Positions 49,076-57,477 of a stretch of 64,000 bases of DNA are shown piece by piece (the stretch's first letter is position 1; every line of letters begins with the position of its first letter). The notes below the pieces were generated by a model. The model was not told where the DNA came from. It did no database searches and worked only from the letters and a program-made list of their open reading frames with translations. The position numbers and the translations under genes were made by a program. Origin of the DNA: Desulfallas sp. Bu1-1 (lineage in GTDB: Bacteria; Bacillota; Desulfotomaculia; Desulfotomaculales; Desulfallaceae); contig NZ_JADNRQ010000004.1 of the NCBI RefSeq assembly GCF_015594625.1, forward strand, positions 62,001 to 126,000. Direction: 5' to 3'.

Positions 49076-50242
49076 ATGACTAACTTCCTGATTTGGCTTT
49101 TCAGCCTCGGGCACGCTGTGGTGGACCTCTGCCAGGGTGCTCTTTCCATTCTCATGCCGCGCCTGGCTGAAAATTTTAATTTAAGTTATTTCCAGGTAGG
49201 CCTGGTTTCATTAGCGTTTACGTTGAGTTCGGCCATTGTGCAGCCCTTGTTTGGAGTTTTAAGCGACCGTTTTTCCATTCCCTGGTTGATACCAACGGGT
49301 TTGATATTATCGGGCGCCGGCCTGTCGTTGACGGGGCTGGTCCCCTCCTATAACTGGTTGTTGTTTGTTGTGTTAATGAGCGGTTTGGGGGTTGCAATCT
49401 ATCATCCCGCAGGATCGAAATTTACCAACCGTTACAGCCCTCAACAACAAAAGGGTCTGGGTATGGCTATATTTTCCTTCGGCGGTAATCTTGGCCTCGG
49501 AATTGGTCCCGCGCTTGCCATCTTTGTCCTTGGAATTGCCGGGTTAAAGTCAACTTGGGGCCTGGTATTTCCGGGACTTTTAATCGGCTTGCTGTTCCTG
49601 GTCCTTTTGCCCGTGATAAATTCCGCCACCAATGGCAACGGGGGCTCGTTTGCTTCAAAGGTGCAAAGTCAAAATGTAAAAACAATTAATTTATTGCCAT
49701 TGTTTTTACTGTTATTTTATATTTCTATCCGCTCTTGGATCCAGTCCGTGATGTTAAGCTACCTTCCCTTTTATTTTACGCTGGTTAAGGGGGTTTCCGA
49801 AGGTTACGCCGGGGGTATATTAAGTATTTATCTGGTGGCCGGAGCTGTAGGAACTATTATAGGTGGCCCAATTGCCGATCGATGGGGTCCGCGATCCCTG
49901 TTTATTGGTTCCATGGTTGTAGCGCTGCTTACCACTGCTCCCTTTCTCTGGGTTGAAGGCTGGCCCGTACCAGTTTTCGCAGCATTATCCGGGGCCAGTT
50001 TGGCGGCTAATTTCGGTCCGGGCGTTGTTTTCGGGCAGTATCTTATGCCCCAAAGCCTTGGATTGGCATCGGGACTTACCCTTGGGTTTTCGGTGGGTAT
50101 GGGCAGTGTAGGGGTGACCGTGTTGGGGGTGATTGCAGACCATTGGGGTTTGGTTTCAGCAATGGGAATAATTTGCCTGCTGCCGGTAGCTGCCATAGCT
50201 GCGTCTTTATTGCTGCCTGATGTAAGGCAGAGTTTAACATAG
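49076..50242 (+). CDS. MFS transporter (fosmidomycin-resistance-like)
   Basis: A 388-residue, 12-helix major facilitator. SLGHAVVDLCQGALSILMPR is the typical first helix of the Fsr-type subfamily, GVLSDRFSIPWLIPTGLILS the loop 2-3 motif, and GVAIYHPAGSKF the fourth-helix signature. GPIADRWGPRSLF repeats the loop motif in the second half. It may import or export the organic acid handled by the IclR locus, or a drug-like compound; direction cannot be told. It lies 65 bases after the crotonase and 47 before a MaoC gene in the same orientation. Confidence 0.88.
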   Translation: MTNFLIWLFSLGHAVVDLCQGALSILMPRLAENFNLSYFQVGLVSLAFTLSSAIVQPLFGVLSDRFSIPWLIPTGLILSGAGLSLTGLVPSYNWLLFVVLMSGLGVAIYHPAGSKFTNRYSPQQQKGLGMAIFSFGGNLGLGIGPALAIFVLGIAGLKSTWGLVFPGLLIGLLFLVLLPVINSATNGNGGSFASKVQSQNVKTINLLPLFLLLFYISIRSWIQSVMLSYLPFYFTLVKGVSEGYAGGILSIYLVAGAVGTIIGGPIADRWGPRSLFIGSMVVALLTTAPFLWVEGWPVPVFAALSGASLAANFGPGVVFGQYLMPQSLGLASGLTLGFSVGMGSVGVTVLGVIADHWGLVSAMGIICLLPVAAIAASLLLPDVRQSLT

Positions 50243-50289
50243 CATCTACTTAACAGGTACATAAACTATAAAAAGTTGGGAGGATAAAC

Positions 50290-50736
50290 ATGACCGGAAA
50301 ATTTTTTGACGAGTGGGAGGTTGGAGATGAGTATATAACTCCCAGCCGGACCATTACGGAAACCGACGTTGTAATGTTTGCTGCCATGAGCGGCGACTAT
50401 AATGAATTGCACACCAGCAGGGAATATATGAAAGAAAGCCAGTTTGGGGAAAGGATTGTTCATGGTCTTTTGGGATTGGCGATATCACATGGGCTTTTGT
50501 TTCGCACCGGGGTTCTTGAAGGGACTGGAATTGCGTTTCTAGGTATCGAATCCTGGCAATTTAAAGCACCGGTTTTTTTTGGTGACACCATTCATGCCAG
50601 AGTGAAAGTCGTCGAGAAAAGGCCAAGTAAAAGCAAACCAGATCGGGGAATTATTAAAGTTTTAATTCAATTAATCAAGCAGGATGGTACAGTCACCCAA
50701 GAAGGTATTAAGACACTCATGATTAAGCGGAAATAG
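50290..50736 (+). CDS. MaoC-like (R)-specific enoyl-CoA hydratase 1
   Basis: A 148-residue hot-dog-fold hydratase. The hydratase-2 signature is complete: FAAMSGDYNELHTSREY with the catalytic Asp and His, followed by GERIVHGLLGLAISHGLL. It would hydrate a trans-2-enoyl-CoA to the (R)-3-hydroxy form, or act in the opposite sense. GGGAGG precedes the ATG. It ends 25 bases before the third operator repeat. A second MaoC gene at 52168 may form a heterodimer with it. Confidence 0.88.
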   Translation: MTGKFFDEWEVGDEYITPSRTITETDVVMFAAMSGDYNELHTSREYMKESQFGERIVHGLLGLAISHGLLFRTGVLEGTGIAFLGIESWQFKAPVFFGDTIHARVKVVEKRPSKSKPDRGIIKVLIQLIKQDGTVTQEGIKTLMIKRK

Positions 50737-50761
50737 GTAAGAAGCATTTTGTGAAAATAAT

Positions 50762-50786
50762 AAAACCCGGTTTTGTAATTCAAAAC
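50762..50786. promoter_or_regulatory. IclR-locus operator-like repeat 3
   Basis: AAAAC-N3-GTTTT-N7-AAAAC, 75 bases before the relic of a second iclR gene, probably the former operator of that gene. Confidence 0.75.
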
Positions 50787-50836
50787 CAAATGGGTGAAAC
50801 AAGTAAAATGTGAGGTGGTGTTTATAGAAAAAACAA

Positions 50837-50962
50837 CCTGCACTGAGCACCACCGGTTCCGTGAATCGGTGTAACCGGGAATGCTTACGGTATAGTGATC
50901 AGATTAAGGAAGCTGCAAAGTTTATTTCTAGAGGGTTTGGTTGTGCATTTGAAAAATATTGA
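50837..50962 (+). pseudogene. Fossil 3' end of a second iclR gene
   Basis: In frame, bases 50837-50962 read PALSTTGSVNRCNRECLRYS, then DQIKEAAKFISRGFGCAFEK and a stop. The live regulator ends with ALSITGSVNRLTRERISEM and NQVKETARSISRRLGCSFEM. At least 22 of about 40 residues agree, and flanking operator repeats are conserved as well. Nearly all of the gene before this tail is missing. It is therefore a deleted paralogue of the 47365 regulator whose operators survived. Confidence 0.88.
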
Positions 50963-50980
50963 CTTGTTTGCTTAAATGAT

Positions 50981-51005
50981 AAAACGTAGTTTTATAATGT
51001 AGAAC
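50981..51005. promoter_or_regulatory. IclR-locus operator-like repeat 4
   Basis: AAAAC-N3-GTTTT-N7-AGAAC, one base off the other three copies, ending 14 bases before the acyl-CoA dehydrogenase start. It overlaps the leader and nearly touches the ribosome site. Confidence 0.7.
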
Positions 51006-51019
51006 CGGAGGTAATACTT

Positions 51020-52162
51020 ATGCAATTTACTTTAACTGAAGAGCAAAAAATGATTCAATCAATGGCAAGGGATTTTGCCCGGAACGAGGTTGAGCCTCTT
51101 GCTGCTCAAATTGATGCGGAAGATGTATTCCCTGATGAGCTATATCAAAAGATGGCGGAAGTTGGCTTGCTTTGCATGACTATCCCGGCGGAATATGGCG
51201 GGCCGGAAGCTGACATGGTGTCATACTGTTTGGCCCTGGAAGAGCTGGCGGTTGCCTCTGCGGCTACAGCCAACTTAAACCTTTTAACCATGCAAATGGC
51301 CGAATTTTTATATCGTTTTGGCACCGAAGAACAGAAGAAAAAGTATATCCCTCCCTTACTAAATGGAGAAAAAATTTGTTCCATAGCGATTACCGAGCCC
51401 ATGGCCGGGTCCGATGCGGCGGCACTGCAGACAACGGCGCGCCGTGTGGGGGATGAATATGTCCTGAATGGTCAAAAAGTTTTTGTTACGGCCGGGGCCA
51501 TGGCCGATATGGCATTAATTTTCGCCAAAACCGATAAGGAAAAAGGAAGTAGAGGAATAAGCGTATTTCTAGTCGACACCGATACGCCCGGTTTTAGCAA
51601 GGGTAAAAAAGAGCAGTTACTAGGTATACGTGGTTTGGGGACCTGTGAATTTGTCCTGGAAGACTGTGTTGTGCCGGCGGAGAGACTGATTGGAACTGAA
51701 AACGGTGGATTTAAGCTGGCGATGCTTTCCCTGAACACAGGAAGGGTAGTGATTGCTACACTGGCCCTGGGAATAGCCAGGCGGGCACTGGAGGAATCGA
51801 TTGTTTATGCCGGGCAGCGTGAGCAATTTGGCCGGCCCATTGCTGATTTCCAGGGGGTACAGTTTATGCTTGCTGATATTGACGCTGGAATCAGCAGCAC
51901 TCGCTTGTTGATCCATAAAGCAGCCTGGCAAAAGGACAACGGTATGGATTATTCAACAGCTGCCTCCCAGGCGAAACTCCTGGCAACCGACCTGGCGATG
52001 CGGGCTGCCACCGATGCGGTTCAGATTCACGGCGGCTACGGTTATACCCGGGATTACGTGGTGGAACGGCTTTTCCGTGACGCCAAGTTGACTCAGATAT
52101 ATGAAGGAACAAACCAGATTCAAAGGATGATTCTGGCACGGAAACTCTTTTCAGCGAGGTGA
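51020..52162 (+). CDS. Acyl-CoA dehydrogenase
   Basis: A 380-residue acyl-CoA dehydrogenase with [59 protein letters not shown] and the catalytic glutamate E362 in [10 protein letters not shown]. It resembles short-chain/branched-chain enzymes. It follows operator repeat 4 and is coupled to the second MaoC gene (stop and next ribosome site overlap). In the IclR locus it would give the enoyl-CoA that the MaoC proteins or the crotonase hydrate. Electron-transfer flavoprotein genes are not in the window. Confidence 0.92.
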   Translation: MQFTLTEEQKMIQSMARDFARNEVEPLAAQIDAEDVFPDELYQKMAEVGLLCMTIPAEYGGPEADMVSYCLALEELAVASAATANLNLLTMQMAEFLYRFGTEEQKKKYIPPLLNGEKICSIAITEPMAGSDAAALQTTARRVGDEYVLNGQKVFVTAGAMADMALIFAKTDKEKGSRGISVFLVDTDTPGFSKGKKEQLLGIRGLGTCEFVLEDCVVPAERLIGTENGGFKLAMLSLNTGRVVIATLALGIARRALEESIVYAGQREQFGRPIADFQGVQFMLADIDAGISSTRLLIHKAAWQKDNGMDYSTAASQAKLLATDLAMRAATDAVQIHGGYGYTRDYVVERLFRDAKLTQIYEGTNQIQRMILARKLFSAR

Positions 52163-52167
52163 GTATA

Positions 52168-52611
52168 ATGTCCGAAAATAAAAGCCCGTTAAGTTACATT
52201 AACATAGGTGAAACCGAGACATTTACCAAAACTATCTCCGAGTATGATGTCTATGGTTTTGCCGGTATTGTCGGTGATTTCTATGGTGTGCACCTGGATG
52301 AAGAGTTTGCCAAAAAAACTCAGTACGGGACGCGGATCGCACAGGGCGCCTTAAGTGTGGGGCTGATCTCAACTGTAATGGGTTATATGGCCAGAAGGTT
52401 TCCGCCGCCGGGGGCAGTTTCCTATCGTTATGACATAAAATTTGTCAAACCGGTTTTTATTGGCGACACCATTACGGCCAAATTGGAATTGGCGGAAAAA
52501 GAAGAAGAAAAAAGGCGCTGTATTTTTAAAGCTTACTGTGTTAACCAGCACGATGAGGTTGTGGCGGAAGGTAAAACTTACATGAAGGTGCTGGTAACGG
52601 AGGCCAGTTAA
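52168..52611 (+). CDS. MaoC-like hydratase 2
   Basis: A 147-residue hot-dog protein of the MaoC family: GIVGDFYGVHLDEEFAKKTQ supplies the Asp-His pair and YGTRIAQGALSVGLIST the following helix. RYDIKFVKPVFIGDTITAKL is typical of phosphate-acetyl/enoyl hydratase relatives. A GTG at 52159 lies in the ribosome site GAGGTGAG, so the ATG at 52168 is used. The gene starts 5 bases after the acyl-CoA dehydrogenase stop and is surely co-transcribed. Confidence 0.87.
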   Translation: MSENKSPLSYINIGETETFTKTISEYDVYGFAGIVGDFYGVHLDEEFAKKTQYGTRIAQGALSVGLISTVMGYMARRFPPPGAVSYRYDIKFVKPVFIGDTITAKLELAEKEEEKRRCIFKAYCVNQHDEVVAEGKTYMKVLVTEAS

Positions 52612-52824
52612 AGTATCAATTGTTTTTAAAGATAGAAAACTCTTTTCACCGATAGATAAAAACATTATCCATATTTTTAATAATTTTGAAGCTATCATGT
52701 GATTTTAACCCTAATTGGGGGTTAATTCCATGTGGTTTGGAGGTGATATGCCAAGACCCTTTTTCAGGTTTCATAATACAGGTTGTAGACTTCATAATTC
52801 TCATTAAACTAAGGAGGGAAAAAA

Positions 52825-53865
52825 ATGTTTAACAAAAAGAGCAGGATATTGTTGCTGGGTCTTTTGGTTTCGCTCTTAATAGTTGGTTTGGTAGCTTGCA
52901 GCAATGGCGGCTCGGGGCAATCTGATAACAGCGGCGGTGATAAACCCGAATTTGTCTTAAAGTTTGGACATGACCAGGCATCGGAACATGCTTATCACCA
53001 GGCGGCGGTATGGTTTGCCGAGGAAGTGAACAAAAGAACTGATGGCCGGGTTAAAATTGACGTGTTCCCCAATGCTCAGCTGGGTGAAGAATCAACTATG
53101 CTGGACAGCCTGAAAATGGGTACACTTGATTTTTGCATTTCGTCAACATCAAATGCTTCCAGCCACGTGCCTCAGATGGGGCTGCTAAGTACTTCTTACC
53201 TGTTTAATGATGCGGACCACTTGTATAAAGTAGCTACGGACCCCGACATTATCAACAAATTCGATAAGCTGGTATCGGAAAAGAACTTGGGTTTTAAGCT
53301 GGTCACATTCCTGCCGAATGGTTTACGCAGCCTGTATGCCACCCGTGAAATCAAGGGGATTGATGATGTACAGGGTATGAAAGTGCGGGTCATGTCATCT
53401 CCCATTGAAACCAAGGTTTGGGCAGCCATTGGCAGTAAACCCACCACGGTACCTTTTAATGAAGTATATACCGCACTTCAAACTAACCTGGTGGAAGGAG
53501 CTGAAAACACTCCATCTTCCTACCTGACAGCGAAACACTATGAAGTAGCTCCCTATTTCATTGAAACGGGACATGAATGGCTAATGTCCGAGGTATGGAT
53601 CTCCAACAAGACCTGGGAGAAACTCCCCGAAGATATTCGGAAAATAATTATGGAAACAGGGGCCGAGATGGCTCGATACGGTTTGGACAAGCAGCTTGAA
53701 AACGATGCCAAGGCCATGGAAGAGTTGACAAGCAAATACGGGGTAAAGGATATCAAGGTGGATGTGGCTCCTTTCCGGGAGAGGGTTAAACCTCTGCACG
53801 AGCAAATAGCCAAGGAACTTGGATCCGAGGATGTTCTGGCCCGGATTCAGGAATTGGGCAAGTAA
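52825..53865 (+). CDS. dctP: TRAP transporter solute-binding lipoprotein (DctP)
   Basis: A 346-residue DctP-type binding protein. It has a lipoprotein signal with the lipobox LVAC (C25), then a short Ser/Gly/Asn linker and the binding fold: KFGHDQASEHAYHQAAVWFA, GRVKIDVFPNAQLGEES, and GMKVRVMSSPIETKVWAAIG with the conserved arginine that salt-bridges carboxylate ligands, and NLVEGAENTPSSYLTAKHYE. It should capture an organic acid outside the membrane for the DctQM permease encoded next. It precedes CoA-transferase and flavoprotein genes, so the cargo is probably their substrate. Confidence 0.93.
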   Translation: MFNKKSRILLLGLLVSLLIVGLVACSNGGSGQSDNSGGDKPEFVLKFGHDQASEHAYHQAAVWFAEEVNKRTDGRVKIDVFPNAQLGEESTMLDSLKMGTLDFCISSTSNASSHVPQMGLLSTSYLFNDADHLYKVATDPDIINKFDKLVSEKNLGFKLVTFLPNGLRSLYATREIKGIDDVQGMKVRVMSSPIETKVWAAIGSKPTTVPFNEVYTALQTNLVEGAENTPSSYLTAKHYEVAPYFIETGHEWLMSEVWISNKTWEKLPEDIRKIIMETGAEMARYGLDKQLENDAKAMEELTSKYGVKDIKVDVAPFRERVKPLHEQIAKELGSEDVLARIQELGK

Positions 53866-53954
53866 GCTGGAGCTTGGCAGGATGTAATTTGCGTTTGAGG
53901 GGTGGCGCCAGCCGCCCTTCAAAACCCAGCTCCTTTGGAAGGGAGGTTTACGGT

Positions 53955-54467
53955 ATGGGAATTAATCAAAAGAGCAATACATCCCGGGGACAGGCGGAAC
54001 AGGCTGTGGCCAAGTTAACTGCTTTAGGTGATGTCCTTGAAAAAATGCAACTGGCAATAGGCAGTTTTTTACTGGCTTTCTTTTTAACTGTTGTCCTGGT
54101 GGACGTGGTTATGCGGGAATCGGGTCATCCCGTCGTTTGGCTGCAGGATGTGGCACGATTTGCCTTCATGTGGACGGTTTTTTTCGGGGCGGCCATTGGC
54201 TTTCGTCACGGAACGCACTACCGTATTGAGTTGTTCGCTGGAAACAAGTTTCTAACGCCGTTTGTTTTCCTCTGTCAGGCTATTTTTATACTTGTTCTAA
54301 TCATTTACGGGTATCAATTTGCCATGATGGGTTTGGAAAGGGTGGCCATGCCCTCCGGCATACCAATATTCTATTCGGCTGTTTCCATACCCCTGGCGGG
54401 CCTGTTCATGCTGTATTACCTGGTGGAATCCATCAGAGTGTGGATTAATGTGCAACGGGGAGGGTAA
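53955..54467 (+). CDS. dctQ: TRAP transporter small permease (DctQ)
   Basis: A 170-residue four-helix protein of the DctQ family, with LLAFFLTVVLVDVVMRESGH and DVARFAFMWTVFFGAAIGFR as signatures. The ATG at 53955 with GGGAGG upstream is preferred. An in-frame extension back to 53874 would cover the dctP-dctQ gap and matches nothing. It lies 90 bases after dctP and 3 before dctM. Confidence 0.9.
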   Translation: MGINQKSNTSRGQAEQAVAKLTALGDVLEKMQLAIGSFLLAFFLTVVLVDVVMRESGHPVVWLQDVARFAFMWTVFFGAAIGFRHGTHYRIELFAGNKFLTPFVFLCQAIFILVLIIYGYQFAMMGLERVAMPSGIPIFYSAVSIPLAGLFMLYYLVESIRVWINVQRGG

Positions 54468-54469
54468 AA

Positions 54470-55765
54470 ATGTTCTTGATCGCCGTTCTTTTTATAAGCT
54501 TCTTTGGTTTATGTTTGCTGGGAGTTCCAATTGCTATTTCTCTGGCCCTCTCGGCGATGGTTACCGGCCTGCTGGCAGGCATATCACCCCTGGTGGTGGT
54601 GCAAAACATGTTTACGGGCGTTGATAGTTATACCCTGCTGGCTGTGCCCCTGTTTATGCTGGTGGGCGAGATTATGGACAAAGGATCCATAACCGAGCGC
54701 CTGGTTGCTTTCGCCCGCAGCGTGGTGGGCCATATTCGCGGCGGTCTGGGCCATGTTACTGTTTTTGCGAATATGTTGATGGCGGGCATTTCCGGATCCG
54801 GTACCGCAGATGCTGCGGCGCTGGGAAGCATCTTAATTCCGGCGATGAAAAAAGAAGGTTACCCGAGTGAAATGGCTGTGGCGGTAAATGCTTCGGCAGC
54901 CACCATGGGTCCGATTATCCCGCCCAGTATCATCATGGTGGTATACGGCGCATACGGTGGCGTTTCCATAGCCGGCTTGTTTTTGGGCGGCGCCCTGCCG
55001 GGTCTGATTGTCGGGGTAACGCTGATGCTGGTAATCTATTTTTGGGCGACCGCCAATAAATTTCCAACCACCGCCAGAGCCACGCTAAAACAAATATTTT
55101 CCAGCTTTTGGGACAGTATCTGGGCGCTGATTGTACCGTTTATCATTGTGTTCGGGGTTGTTGGCGGGGTATTTACCGCCACGGAAAGTGCCATGATTGC
55201 GGTAATATATTCCCTTTTGGTCTCAGTGTTTATTTATCGTGCATTGAACTGGCGTATTTCTTGCGAAGCTTTTAAAAAATCACTCGTAGCGCTGGCCAGT
55301 CCCTTGCTGGCAGTGGCAGGGGCAGGTGCTTTCGGTTATATTATGGCTTACTTGCAGGTTCCAAATTTAATCGTTGATTTGGCGGGGCCCGTAACCGACA
55401 GCACTTATGCGACCTTAATTTTTATTGCTGTTTTGTATTTGATCTTGGGAACCTTCATGGATGCTATTCCCGCAATAGTAATTTTTCTTCCCATAGTTCA
55501 AAAGATGATTGCTGAGGCGGGACTCAACCCCGTTCATGTTGGCGTACTGGTTACTGTTGTGCTTTGCTTTGGATTTTTGACACCGCCTTATGGGTTAACA
55601 CTTTTGTTGAGCGCCGGCATTGGCAATGTTCCGGTATTGAAGGTTGTTAGAACTCTGGTTCCTTTTTACCTGGTGATGTTGCTGGTTATTGCCATGATAA
55701 TCTTTTTACCTGATGTTGTCTTATTCCTACCCAGGTTACTGGTTCCCACGGCAGTAGGTGGGTAA
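54470..55765 (+). CDS. dctM: TRAP transporter large permease (DctM)
   Basis: A 431-residue, about 12-helix permease. LLGVPIAISLALSAMVTGLL, LLAVPLFMLVGEIMDKGSI, MAGISGSGTADAAALGSILI, IPAMKKEGYPSEMAVAV and PPSIIMVVYGAYGGVSIAGL are the DctM hallmarks. With DctP and DctQ it makes a sodium-driven high-affinity importer of an organic acid. It starts 3 bases after dctQ. The next gene, a CoA-transferase, begins 73 bases later and probably acts on the imported acid. Confidence 0.93.
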   Translation: MFLIAVLFISFFGLCLLGVPIAISLALSAMVTGLLAGISPLVVVQNMFTGVDSYTLLAVPLFMLVGEIMDKGSITERLVAFARSVVGHIRGGLGHVTVFANMLMAGISGSGTADAAALGSILIPAMKKEGYPSEMAVAVNASAATMGPIIPPSIIMVVYGAYGGVSIAGLFLGGALPGLIVGVTLMLVIYFWATANKFPTTARATLKQIFSSFWDSIWALIVPFIIVFGVVGGVFTATESAMIAVIYSLLVSVFIYRALNWRISCEAFKKSLVALASPLLAVAGAGAFGYIMAYLQVPNLIVDLAGPVTDSTYATLIFIAVLYLILGTFMDAIPAIVIFLPIVQKMIAEAGLNPVHVGVLVTVVLCFGFLTPPYGLTLLLSAGIGNVPVLKVVRTLVPFYLVMLLVIAMIIFLPDVVLFLPRLLVPTAVGG

Positions 55766-55838
55766 AACTTAATATAAGATACGTTAATACAATATCTCTC
55801 AAATTGATATAAAAAAACGGCAACTGGAGGAGATGACA

Positions 55839-57401
55839 TTGAGTAAAGTAACAAGTTTTGAATCGGCTGCAGGTTTAATTAAGGACGGGGATACCATTAC
55901 CGCCTGTGCCTCGGCGGGGATGATGGTGCCGGAAGCTATGCTGGATGCCATTGAAAAACGGTTCTTATCTACCGGTTCACCACGAAACTTGACAGTGTTT
56001 TTCCCTATCGCCATAGGCGATCGGATCAGTCTGCCCGGTTTGGATCACCTGGCGCACAAGGGGTTAATTAAACGGTTGATCGGCGGGTCATATGTTTTGG
56101 GGCGTTCCGACGGCAGCGGCAATAAAATTGCCCGGATGGTGTTGAACAACGAAGTTGAAGCTTATAACCTGCCCCTGGGTACTATGATGCAAATGTTACG
56201 CGATACGGCGGCGAAAAAGCCCGGTACCTTTACCGAGGTGGGGTTGAACACCTTTGTCGACCCGCGGCAGCAGGGGGGAAAATTGAATGATATTACCAAG
56301 GAAGACCTGGTTGAGCTAATTGAGTTGGGAGGCCGGGAATGGTTATGGTACAAGCCGATACCCATTGATGTTGCTATTATCAGGGCTACCACTGCAGATG
56401 AGAACGGCAATCTTACCTTCGAGCATGAGCCCGCTACCCTGGGGATCCTGGCTCAGGTCATGGCGGCCAAGAACAATGGAGGAAAAGTAATCGCCCAGGT
56501 AAAAAGGGTAACTCAAAAAGGGAGCATGAACCCCCACGCCGTCAAGGTTCCGGGTATGCTGGTGGACGCTATAGTGGTTGACCCAAACCAAATGCAGGGA
56601 ACACAAACAGCGTATGATCCCTGGCTATCCGGCGAGGTAAGGCAGCCGCTGGATCGCATTGAACCGATGCCTTTTTCTGCGGATAAGGTAATTGCCCGCC
56701 GGGCGGTAATGGAGTTTAAGCAAGGAATGATTATCAACCTTGGTTTCGGCATTCCAGGTAACATACCCAAGATTGCCGTGGAAGAAGGTTTTACGGACAA
56801 GGTGAGCTTTATCATCGAACAAGGTTCGTGGGGCGGTTTGCCGGTATCCGGCTTGCAATTCGGTGCTTCCGCCAACCCGCAGTGCATTATAGATTCCGGT
56901 GCCCAGATGGATTTCATCGACGGGGGAGGATTCGATTTGACCTGCCTGGCATTTGGAGAGGCCGACGCTAACGGGAGCGTGAACGTTAGCAAGCTGGGGC
57001 TGCTGATTCCCGGTTGCGGCGGGTTTATCAATATCGTCAATAACGTGCCCAGGGTAGTTTTCTGCGGTTACTTCACCGCCGGTGGTTTAAAGGTGGAGAT
57101 AGAAGACGGCAGGCTTAAAATACTTCAAGAAGGGAAATTTAATAAGTTTACCGATAAAATTGAACACATAACCTATAGCGGCGAGATGATGCGGAAAAAG
57201 CAAAAAGAAGTGATTTACGTTACGGAAAGGGCTGTTTTCAAGCTGGTGCGGGAAGGGCTGGAAATCATTGAGGTTGCGCCCGGGATTGATGTGCAAAAGG
57301 ACGTGCTCGACAAATTGACCATTCCGGTTCGTGTTGCAGCGGACCTCAAGACAATGGACCCTCGTCTGTTTCGTCCGGAACCGATGCAAATTAAGTTATA
57401 A
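55839..57401 (+). CDS. Acyl-CoA:acetate/3-oxoacid CoA-transferase (class I, fused)
   Basis: A roughly 520-residue class I CoA-transferase with alpha and beta halves in one chain, the propionate CoA-transferase/YdiF layout. GDTITACASAGMMVPEAMLD opens the alpha half; INLGFGIPGNIPKIAVEEGF and FIIEQGSWGGLPVSGLQFG lie in the beta half, with the glutamate of EQG (residue 327) as catalytic nucleophile. GGAGGAG at 55826-55832 abuts the ATG at 55833, so the TTG at 55839 is the better-spaced start. It would activate the acid brought in by the TRAP system, taking CoA from acetyl-CoA or a similar donor. Confidence 0.9.
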   Translation: MSKVTSFESAAGLIKDGDTITACASAGMMVPEAMLDAIEKRFLSTGSPRNLTVFFPIAIGDRISLPGLDHLAHKGLIKRLIGGSYVLGRSDGSGNKIARMVLNNEVEAYNLPLGTMMQMLRDTAAKKPGTFTEVGLNTFVDPRQQGGKLNDITKEDLVELIELGGREWLWYKPIPIDVAIIRATTADENGNLTFEHEPATLGILAQVMAAKNNGGKVIAQVKRVTQKGSMNPHAVKVPGMLVDAIVVDPNQMQGTQTAYDPWLSGEVRQPLDRIEPMPFSADKVIARRAVMEFKQGMIINLGFGIPGNIPKIAVEEGFTDKVSFIIEQGSWGGLPVSGLQFGASANPQCIIDSGAQMDFIDGGGFDLTCLAFGEADANGSVNVSKLGLLIPGCGGFINIVNNVPRVVFCGYFTAGGLKVEIEDGRLKILQEGKFNKFTDKIEHITYSGEMMRKKQKEVIYVTERAVFKLVREGLEIIEVAPGIDVQKDVLDKLTIPVRVAADLKTMDPRLFRPEPMQIKL

Positions 57402-57477
57402 AGTTTGGATTAAACTTCTCATTCCAGTTTGGCTAAGGTTGGACTGGATATTGGAGGTATAAGAGGGGATTTAAATT

